DNA of 64,000 nt, taken from NCBI RefSeq assembly GCF_024679095.1, contig NC_066535.1:1749672-1813671 (forward strand). Direction: 5' to 3'. Each line of letters starts with the position of its first letter. Positions within the stretch are counted from its first letter, which is position 1. Made by a program: the position numbers and the translations under genes. This document shows, in pieces, positions 61,620 through 64,000 of the stretch. The stretch comes from Eriocheir sinensis. Taxonomy: Eukaryota; Arthropoda; Malacostraca; Decapoda; Varunidae. The notes under the pieces were generated by a model that saw only the letters and a program-made list of their open reading frames with translations, had not been told where the DNA came from and searched no databases.

Positions 61620-63823
61620 TCAAATTCAGATTCAAATTCGTTTATTTCCACAGGGTAGTGGTTATTACACATCAAGGAAATAGACATTTGTCTACAAGTC
61701 ATCTTTCAGTATAATATAAAACGTCTTGAATAGCATATCTTAAAACATGAATGAAGAGAATTGTTAAAAAAATGGTAATGAAATTATAAAAGGTAATTCT
61801 CATGACGTCAATATACCTAAAATAAATAAAATATTGCCTATATAAGAGTCTTTGATAAAATTAGAATGGGCATAGAAAAAGACTAGAAAAAGCCTATAAG
61901 ACCTAACCTTAATAAAAAATAAAACTAACCTAAAAAGTAAGTGTAAAAGATGCTTATAAGCCTAACCTTTGATAAAAATAAAACATATAAAAAAAGTGAT
62001 TGCAAAGCATGCTTATAAGACCTAACTTTTGATAAAAGAAATAAGACATACATAGAAAGTGAGGGTAAAACATGCCAATAAAATGTAGACTGATAAAAAA
62101 ATTAAACAAACATAAAAAGTGAGTGTAAAACATGCCAATAAAATCTAAACTTAGATAAAAAAAATAAAACAGACATAAAAAGTGTAAAACATGCCAATAA
62201 AATCTAAACTTTGATAAAAAAAATAAAACAGACTTAAAAAGTGTAAAACATGCCAATAAAATCTAAACTTTGATAAAAAAATAAAAAAATCGGGCGTGTG
62301 TACAGAGTGAGCCGGAAGCCATACATAGAAAGTGACTTTAGTATAACAAAAGTAGTGAAGCATTGGCAGTAGTTTCGCCAACATACTAAAAACATATTAA
62401 AATGTCAGCATTAGTTATCTGTCGGGGGCATCTAGAATATGTCTGGTGACTTCTTTTAAAACAGGGAAGCGTGCTGGCGATTGTGACGTGGGCTGAGAGG
62501 GAGTTCCACACTTTAGGCCCGTATACTAATAAGGCCCTGGCGCCAGAGTTTGTCTCTGTCCCGGGCACTACCAGATTATTTTTCTGCCTTGTTACGCCGT
62601 TTGTTGTACTGTGGACGGTGGGAAATGACAAAAGCCAAGCAGGAAACATTTTGTTCAGGATTTGTACATGGCTGTAATGATGTCTAGAAAATGCTTTCGT
62701 TTTACTTTGAGCCATTTTAGTTCTCTGAAAGCTGGGGAGACGTGGTCATATTTTTTCATGCAGCCAATAGACACTCGGGCTGCAAAATTTTGAAGTTTCT
62801 GTATTTTGTGCATAAGCGTAGTGTTGGTGGTTCCCCAGATCCTAATACAATAGTTTATCAGGCTTAACACAAGTGCCTGTACTACAGTTTTCCTGATGCT
62901 TTTGTCAAAATTCATGCTTATATACTCGACCAATGTATATTAGTGTCCCCGTCACTCTCTTAGCCAGCTCGATATGTGTATATCGAGGGTTATGTAGCGG
63001 TCCATGTACAGGCCCAGGTTTTTAACATGAGTGCTGGGACGAATACTGGTGCCATAGAATCGGAGAACAGTGTCCTCAGGAATGTGGGGCAGCAACTGTC
63101 TGTTGCCGATAAATATACATTGTGCTTTACTTGGATTGACGAGCAGACCATTCCTGAGAAAATATTATTTAGCTTTAGAGAGTGTTGCTTCTGCTGCGTT
63201 GATAATGATATCTAAATTCTGTAGAGTGTCATAATGTAGAAATTGCGTGTCATCAGCATACTGGACTATTGTGCACTCTGTTATATAGTCAGCCATGTCA
63301 TTGACGTATATGTTAATAAAATTGGTCCTAGGATGAAACCTTGAGGGACGTCATAACTAACGTGAATTTTCGTAAAACAAGAAGTTTTGAGTTTGATAGA
63401 CTGAGTTCTGTTATGAAGGTAACTGCTGAGCTAATGGGATTCGATGTTGAGCTTGGCACGCTTGCTCAGGAGGATACTGTGTCTTACACTGTTGAAAGCT
63501 TTAGACAGGTTGCATAACGTTAGCAGCGATATTTTCTTGTTGTCCATATTATTGTAAATAGCGTCATTTACCACCGTGAGAGCAGACTCGGTCGACAAAT
63601 TAGGACGGAATCCGTGCTGGTATTTAGAGAGAAAATATTGGTTTCTAAAAAAAATAACAGCTGGTTTGATACAATTTTCTCTAAAATCTTGGATATTATT
63701 GGTAAAAGGGAGATGGGACGGTAATTATTATTAACATTGTTAGGATCACCAGTTTTGAACACAGGGATGACAAGTGCATGCGTCCAGGCTTGAGGGAATA
63801 CACCGGCAACTAATGAAGTGTTG

Positions 63824-63826
<3 letters not shown>
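61620..63826 (-). mobile_element. 5'-truncated Jockey/CR1-like LINE with tandemly repeated 3' UTR
   Basis: The minus strand reads an RT from AWTHALVIPVFKTGDPNNVN, NYRPISLLPIISKILEKIVS, through PQGFILGPILL, to the catalytic YADD box at 63260-63249, then KTQCIFIGN, LINYCIRIWGTTN, RELKWLKVKRKHF and VYGPKVWNSL at about 62480-62510. Several frame changes and stops make it inactive. The 3' UTR (61860-62290) has about seven ~60-bp A/T-rich units (AAAACATGCCAATAAAATCT), and the element ends with a GAATTTGAATCTGAATTTGA tail at 61620-61640, next to the 386-bp (AG)n array. The 5' end is cut at the (AG)n array 63829-63876. Confidence 0.85.

Positions 63827-63828
<2 letters not shown>

Positions 63829-63876
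<48 letters not shown>
63829..63876. repeat. (AG)n microsatellite
   Basis: About 24 units between the LINE's truncated 5' end and the NTPDase donor at 63899. Confidence 0.95.
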
Positions 63877-63883
<7 letters not shown>

Positions 63884-63899
63884 GTTCAAAGGGGCTTAC

Positions 63900-64000
63900 C
63901 AAGGAGTTTGGTGGAGGTGGGCGCGGCGGAGGGGGCGGGGGCGGTGGCAGCGGCGGCCTCCCCAGCTGTGGCGGCAGCAGGAGGCAGGTGGTCAGGGCGG
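63900..64000 (-). CDS. ENTPD-like: NTPDase-like gene, exon 1 of those visible (Ala/Pro-rich linker)
   Basis: The donor is CTTG|GTAAGC and the exon ends in phase 1. In the frame required by the next exon it reads an Ala/Pro/Thr-rich stretch ending in STKLLG, with no fold motif, probably the linker between an N-terminal membrane segment and the catalytic domain. The exon either runs past the window edge or starts at 63965, where a pyrimidine-rich run ends in CCACAG. The other two frames are also open or nearly so over this short GC-rich stretch, so the call rests on the donor and on phase agreement with exon 51087-50944. Confidence 0.55.

Overview
This is eukaryotic, intron-rich DNA. It is packed with simple repeats: (AG/CT)n arrays up to about 386 bp, (CA/GT)n, (AAT/ATT)n, and kilobase-scale polypurine/polypyrimidine blocks. 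It also carries truncated LINEs and tRNA-derived SINEs. Microsatellite load of this kind, together with SINE and LINE tails that I recognise as decapod-like, suggests a decapod crustacean such as a crab or shrimp. That assignment is an inference. I see no bacterial, viral or organellar genes, no CRISPR array and no intact RNA gene.

Nearly the whole window is one gene on the minus strand, cut at both ends. I could join nine exons with canonical GT/AG sites and matching phases, in transcript order: 64000-63900, 51087-50944, 49448-49369, 35050-34907, 32435-32324, 31195-27670, 27153-24869, 23699-23640 and 9154-9042. Joined, they read through the apyrase-conserved regions of a GDA1/CD39 (E-NTPDase) protein in the right order, with spacing closest to the lysosomal/Golgi ENTPD4/7 type. 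The N-terminal exons, including any first membrane segment, lie beyond 64000. The C-terminal exons lie below 9042 and I did not find them.

Two things make the gene unusual. First, between ACR4 and the C-terminal lobe it has two giant open exons (3,526 and 2,285 nt) that insert about 1,800 residues of Arg/Lys/Ser/Glu-rich, low-complexity sequence into a catalytic fold whose human relatives are about 500-620 residues in total. Second, several nucleotide-binding and catalytic positions of ACR1, ACR2 and ACR4 are replaced, so this may be a pseudo-apyrase or an enzyme with changed chemistry.

The remaining sequence is intron. From left to right it holds: an RTE-type LINE fragment (1-1480) split by a CT array; a 3 kb purine block (5400-8560); a hairpin MITE (14786-15122); next to it, a broken copy of a multi-copy invertebrate gene family with FEN/PIN-like motifs (15360-16935); a tRNA-SINE (17611-17882); a 0.87 kb CT array just upstream of the 60-nt exon; 20-bp and 33-bp minisatellites around exon 32435-32324; more SINEs (35701, 47480); and a 5'-truncated Jockey/CR1-like LINE (61620-63826). 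In the introns, most long purine runs lie on the + strand, so the pre-mRNA of the NTPDase gene is pyrimidine-rich over kilobases.
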